NCBI RefSeq assembly: GCF_009389715.1
Contig: NC_052404.1
Coordinates: 9,446,745-9,510,744, forward strand
DNA from: Phoenix dactylifera
Taxonomy: Eukaryota > Streptophyta > Magnoliopsida > Arecales > Arecaceae
Reading direction: 5' to 3'
Length of the DNA stretch: 64,000 bases
The translations under genes and the position numbers were made by a program. The notes beneath the pieces are model-generated. The model made no database searches and was not told the DNA's origin. It saw only the letters and a list, made by a program, of their open reading frames with translations. Below are positions 58,563 through 64,000 of the stretch, piece by piece. Each line of letters begins with the position of its first letter. Positions within the stretch are counted from its first letter, which is position 1.

Positions 58563-61500
58563 CACGTTATAATATGCCATGCTGCTTTATGATTGCTTCT
58601 CGATGATTCAGATTGAGTCGCAGAGATTGTGCAACATATAAGCCGAAGTGACTTGATTGAGCTGGAGCCAGATCCAGCCAACGTGGAAATAGCTAGTAGT
58701 GTCTTATGAGTCATCTTTGCACTAGACCCATAGTGAGGCAGCCATGCAGTTTTGGGCATGTCGATAGCTGTAGTCTTGCTGGGTGATATTGTTTTGTTCT
58801 ATGGCTTCTCAAAACAATCCTTGGACTACTGATCAAAAGTAAGGATGCGACATGGGCAGAAACAGGTCCAAATTTTAATGGAGGCAGTAACTCGAGTTTC
58901 CGCTTTTAAAGGTGCTAGGAGGAGGCTTGTTTCCCCTATAATTTAGTTTTGTTACAGCACTTCCCAAATTCGCCATCTTAAGAAGATAGAGAACTGTGAA
59001 CAACCTCAGGTATCTACAGAGGGCTGTGTACCTATCTGAATTCTTGTGACATTTAAGATGCAAGAATGGTGAGAAACGTTATATCTGCTTCTACTGGAGA
59101 GTTCATGGATCAATTGAATTGAATTACTTTTATTGGTAATTTATGGTAGATGTGGTTAAATTAGGACGGCAGCATCCGCAACTGCGAGCTTGATCTAGCA
59201 TCCATATTCACCATATCAGTCACAAAAATTAGTCATTTTCCAGCTTGTATTGTTGTAAGGAGCCACTTTGTAATGACTTGTCGACTCTACGGCAATCACA
59301 GGAAACCTGATCAAAATTTTCCGAAGAATTTGATATGGCTAACAATGTAAAAGCAAATATTTATTTGGTCAGGTTTTGCATCCTTCTCTCAAGGCCATGT
59401 GTTCCAGCTTTCTCTCACCATTGGCCACCCTATATTTGCTTGTGATCTACACAGCTTTGAATTGATCTTAGCAGGGTGATTGCCAGAAAGTTTGGATGCA
59501 GATCTTTGCTTGGAGAATTATTTCCTTTTGCCACCTCACATTGTTAGTCTACTTGAGGCATATATCAGAATGTGGTGATTTTACCTAATTTATTCAAGAG
59601 AAAAGAAGGAAAAAAAAAGCTTTTCCATCTGAACACGAATCACTCCTATTACCATAACCAAAAAAAAAGAGCTCATGTTATCGTCGCTATGGTGCGCCCA
59701 ATATTGACATCAGAAAGGAATATTTGTATCAATAATGAGAATTATGCTGTTGATTTCACCTGAATTACAATAGCAAGCTATTATTAGAACATGAGTTAAT
59801 TTCATCTAAGCCATTTGGATAAAGGGAAGAACAAACTTCTGACGGTTAAAGAACACTTTTTTTAAAAAAATTCCTGTTTTATCACTATGAGCAAGGATCC
59901 AGGGACCCAGGAAGGATTGCATATGGAGGTCTTTCGAGTTATTAATTTGGTGCAAGTCCAAGTTAACTTCCATATGGAGCTCAATGACATTTTACAAGGT
60001 CAGCTTTAGAAATATTCCAAAGAAATGGCCTCCAAACAGCAATAAAAAAAACAAATCAATTATCAGGCAAACCCACAGTTGGAATGTACAGAAGATAGAT
60101 TAATACACCCTCCAGGTTTATGATGATTAACTAGATCTAGTTAAGTGAAAAAGGTCGAGGAGTCAGAATTAACACAGCGGAACACATAAAGTAAACAGAT
60201 GCAAAAAATGTGAAATCCAATGAAGAGAACAAGACAAAAGGCAAAAAATAAAGGATTAATGTACGAGATAAATGAACAGCCAGCCAGCTAAGCCCAAAGC
60301 ATTAGCTTGCAAATTTCTCATCCCATTCTGCGATGAACGTTCCCGACACCACCATATCCATGAAAACACGAAATTATAATAAACTCATCTCCTTCGAGTT
60401 TAGGATTCTTTCCCTGAAGCACATCCTAAAGAATCTTTCTTGTAGTAGTCCCTCCTTTAATAAACTTCTAGGCATTTCATTTGCTATCATGACAATAGGA
60501 ACATTTTCCTTTTTAGTGAATATGCGTGACTTTTTTTTTTGGAAAGGAATGCTGCGATAAAAAACGGAGATGGAAAGCATCGTGCTGGTGGAGGGCGGCG
60601 AGCGCTCCACGACGGCTTTTGACCTAAAAAGTCGTGCATTCTTCGATGCGATAGTCGGACCTATTCTTTCTTTATCAATCAACTTTGTCGAGCATCTTCT
60701 CTTGCCCGTTTGTATCGCCGGCAGCAGCGTTCGCAGATACCGGCGATGCAAGACCCTTTTGCCTATTTTCAGCTGGAGGGTGTTTTTTTTTTCCCTTGTT
60801 CTTTTTCTTCTAATTCTTAGACTTCTCGACGTATTGTGACTTTGGAGCTCCCTATCTAGATTCTTGATATCACATAATACTTTGGCTGGTCATGCTCAAT
60901 TTAAAATATAAGTGACGCCAACCTAATGTGGAGAAATAACATTCCCCACATTATATAGACATGTATATATAAAAGCAACAATAATGGGTCTATTGGTCAA
61001 TTCAGTTAAAAATTCATCTATTTAAAAGAATAGCTTTGTTATTTTTTATTGCCCTAAAACTCAACTCAATAGCGTTTGCAATAAACATTGCATCAATTGA
61101 AGAGGGCAATGTAGCATAGAGATTTTTTTTTTCTTTCTTATTTTAGATGATGGGAGACTTAGTCTTCAAAAATTTATTTATTTTTTTTGCTATAACGAAT
61201 GATTCATACAGTTCTAGTATGTATACAACAAAAAAAAATTAAAGAATAACAAGTCTCGAAGCATTTTAGGCAACTCTCTCTTCCCAACCCATAGGGCCGC
61301 TCTGGAGTGACGAGTGATCGGCAATATACGAGGCCACCCTTTCGAAAATTTATTCAATTGAGATAAGTAACAGAGTTTTTTTTTCTTCTTCTGATAAAGA
61401 GAGAGTAGAAAAGAAAAACCAAAAGGAAACCACCTCGTGAGCCAGAAGATTGAAAAAATCAACGACATGAAACTATCTTTGTTCACCTTTCTCTCATATA

Positions 61501-64000
61501 CAAAGGCATTAATGTATTTTGACATTGTTGGAAAGGTACCCCATTAGGCATTGGTTTGATCATTGGATCCCCCTAGTTTTTGGTTCTTATTGCGCCATGT
61601 TCTTGGTCCAAGTATTTTGCTTTTGCTTGTTATATACGTAAATGATCAATCATTTTTGCATTGGATATAAGACTTATGTAATATTTGATCATTTTTGCAT
61701 TGACCGGACTTAAAGAAAACTGGAAAAGTAAAATTGATTGGCTTGCTAGCTAAACCATAGAATAAGTTGACATGGTTTGGCTTCAATCTCATGGATGTTT
61801 TGTGAAGAATATATATGAAAGAATTATTAAATTTGATATGCATTATCTACTCATGATGTCTATATTTTCTCAAAACTTTTGAGATCATGTGATTGGTTAA
61901 CATGAATTTAGGACTTTGTCTTCAAATCTCCTACTTAATCGGTTACAATATTCTCATTCTAATTTTGATAGTCAGTTCAATTAACAACTAATCATCCTTA
62001 ATTAAGAATTGGGAAGGTTACGGAGTTCAACCAAATGGATCGCCTATCCATACATTGGTCCACCATATAATGATTATTCATAAACGGATAAATAATTAAC
62101 CATGCAACTTTTGTTGATGCATACATATTAACTATGCCAGCTGATATATCCACTGATATAGTGAATGGTCGACCTAGCTCCCTCTTCTTTGCAATCAGAG
62201 ATTTTGGATACAAGTTTTGAATGATGCATCTGCCTCCCTTTCTACTGCAACAGTAGCACTTATATTGCGCTAGTTTAAGTTTGAAAGAGTAGTGCATTGA
62301 TTTGATCCTTGCTCTGTAGGTGTGGAACTCGATGTGGACGATTCATCTAGATGTGTTGAAGACTTTAGTCTTGTATTGAAAAAAGAAGGTATATGCATGA
62401 GTCCCCTGATATATCATGAATATTACGGGACAACAAGTGTCCTGATGGGAAGTCACTGTTTTGGATGGTAGTTGTCCTGGCATTGTTAGAATTTCATTTC
62501 AAAACTTAGCACGTTTTCTCCTATTCTAAATTATTTCAGAGGAAGTGAAAAATAAATGCAGCAGAGCTGCAGAAAGCTTTCCACCACCTACACAAAAAAA
62601 AGGAAGCTTTTAACCAAGTAGTCCGGATCCTTATAATTAAGCAGCAGCAATGAGGAATGCAGCCTCATTGGATCACAAGCTATCGAGCGTCTAGAGTCAT
62701 AATTACCTGCTTGTAAGGTCACTGCCCAGACCACGACTTGACATGAAAAGGAAGCAGGAAATTTGAAATGAAAAGAGTTTGAAATCTAGACCAAAGACGC
62801 CATATTTTTCTCCTGGTCGACCTCAACCACAAAATATCTCCGCTTCCCTCCTTTGCACCTCGATCGAGACCACTCGGTCATGGGATGTCTCTCTCTGTAC
62901 TTTCTCGTCACAAATATCCCCTGCCACCCACCATCATCAAAGAAGCAGCTAAAATCTTAATAAACAGAGAGCAAAGTACCTTTAGCCTGGTCTTTTCTGT
63001 GCGTTGAGCTTGCGAACCTCGTACCTTTATCTTCTTGGGGAACAACCGGCTCTGGCGCTTCTCCTTATGTTCGAGTACCCGAGCTCTTCGTCTCTCCCTT
63101 TGTTCCATTGTTGGCACTTCTCCTACCTAAAAATATAGTAGAAGATAATTTGAATGCACCAAAATTATAAAAAAAAAAACCTACACTCTCAAGTTCAAGG
63201 AGAAGGTGCTCTTTGCTTCCCAAAACCCTACATTCTCTCCTTTCATAGTGAATCCATCGTTGAAGCTCCTGTGGGTGCTTATCTCATCGTCTCCATCTTG
63301 ACTGACTTTACACCGAGTTTGTCCCCAAGCCGTGAAATCCCACTCACCTTCGCCATCTCCAATATCTCAAGCTCTTTTGAATTCACCCATGATATCAATC
63401 TCACCCTCCATCGTCGTGTCGAATGAGTCGGCGACACTGGCATCTTCCATGCAAGGCTCTTCCTTCTGGGTTCTTAGAGGAGGTTTGAGTCCCCCCATCT
63501 CTTTTGAGATATTTATCTGTGCCTTTTTCTTCCTAGCTCCCTCCATTTATCATACTAGGATGGTACGTCCATGCATATATGCATGGGCATTTCTCCTTGC
63601 GATTGCCCTGGTAATCCTACGTGGCACCTTATCAGATGGAGATTGGTCAGTATGTGGAAGGCCAGATTTTGGAAGGAGGGGGAACTGCATCTTCTGACCT
63701 TCTCCCTTGGGGGTCAGTTTGGCCCATGAGAGGCATGTGATGTAATGGGTGGGGCTGCGGAGCTGAATGCAACCGTGAAAGCGTTGGGTGATAATTCATA
63801 AGGAAAGCCAATCTTGCATTCAGGACTAACCTCTGCCTCTAGAAGACTAGAGTTTGGTTTTTGCCATGTCCAATTGCCTGTATTGGTTTAATTTAACATG
63901 AATGGCTCAATTTTGCATGAATGATTTGGATTAACCTTTGTTTAGATAAGAATTTTGCCAAGCTAATTTATTAGTATAACATTTTTTTTGTCCATTTAAT
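58563..64000. other. Gene-poor flank downstream of the helicase gene
   Basis: The first few hundred bases are probably the helicase 3'UTR. Beyond that I support no gene. Notable but unresolved: overlapping open frames on both strands at 60333-60839, a basic minus-strand frame at 63117-62908 that could end at a splice donor (GCTAAAG|GTACTT), and a plus-strand frame at 63332-63697. None has a recognised domain. The 62.8-63.8 kb part is GC-richer and may be repeat-derived. Confidence 0.45.

Noticed and set aside
60333-60839. Overlapping frames on both strands (up to 125 codons)
   Set aside because: No similarity recognised on either strand, and the frames overlap each other without splice signals that connect them.
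62908-63117. Basic minus-strand frame (MEQRERRRARVLEHKEK) with a possible donor
   Set aside because: Could be an exon, but no partner exon or family was found. Too little evidence.
1-64000. CRISPR arrays, operons, phage genes and tRNA genes
   Set aside because: No regularly spaced repeats with spacers and no bacterial gene layout. I saw no convincing tRNA cloverleaf by eye; a tRNA scan would be needed to be certain.

Overview
This is a stretch of plant nuclear DNA, most likely from a monocot and probably a palm. That placement is inference, from protein similarity remembered for the gene families and from the style of the LINE remnants. The evidence for a plant nucleus is direct: split genes with GT-AG introns of 68 bp to 4.5 kb, AT-rich introns against GC-rich first exons, plant protein families, abundant non-LTR retrotransposon remnants and one mitochondrial DNA insertion. 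There are no operons, CRISPR arrays or phage-like features.

Six protein genes can be reconstructed exon by exon. (1) GET4, minus strand, 17039 to 3561, 12 coding exons, 323 aa. (2) 40S ribosomal protein S7 (eS7), minus, 21915 to 19478, 5 coding exons plus a 5'UTR exon, 192 aa. (3) A DUF538 protein of the At5g01610 type, plus, 24303 to 28856, 3 exons, 170 aa. (4) An unnamed acidic protein, minus, 33532 to 32874, 2 exons, 184 aa. (5) A mitoferrin-type mitochondrial carrier, minus, 41340 to 35831, 2 exons, 320 aa. (6) A DEAD-box RNA helicase of the RH18/Spb4/DDX55 group, plus, 46352 to 58562, 11 exons, 653 aa. In every model the exon phases join without a frameshift and the length fits the family.

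Between and inside these genes lies repeat-derived DNA. The best-resolved items are a processed retrocopy of an Em (group 1 LEA) mRNA inside the mitoferrin intron, with a poly(A) tract and a perfect 11-bp target-site duplication; a tRNA-type SINE at 34762-35109 with near-perfect 16-bp flanking duplications; an rps19-containing mitochondrial insertion in a GET4 intron; and five fragments from the 3' end of an L1-type LINE carrying RNase H (17.5, 18.2, 23.3, 41.9 and 43.5 kb). There are also RTE-type LINE 3' ends in two helicase introns, a duplicated long hairpin at 0.4-0.95 kb, a degenerate four-copy tandem repeat at 44.9-46.1 kb, a possible Helitron at 7.7-9.2 kb and several microsatellites.

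The genes are housekeeping functions (tail-anchored protein insertion, ribosome structure, ribosome assembly, mitochondrial iron import) and do not form an obvious pathway cluster. The first 3.3 kb and the last 5.4 kb contain no gene I can support.
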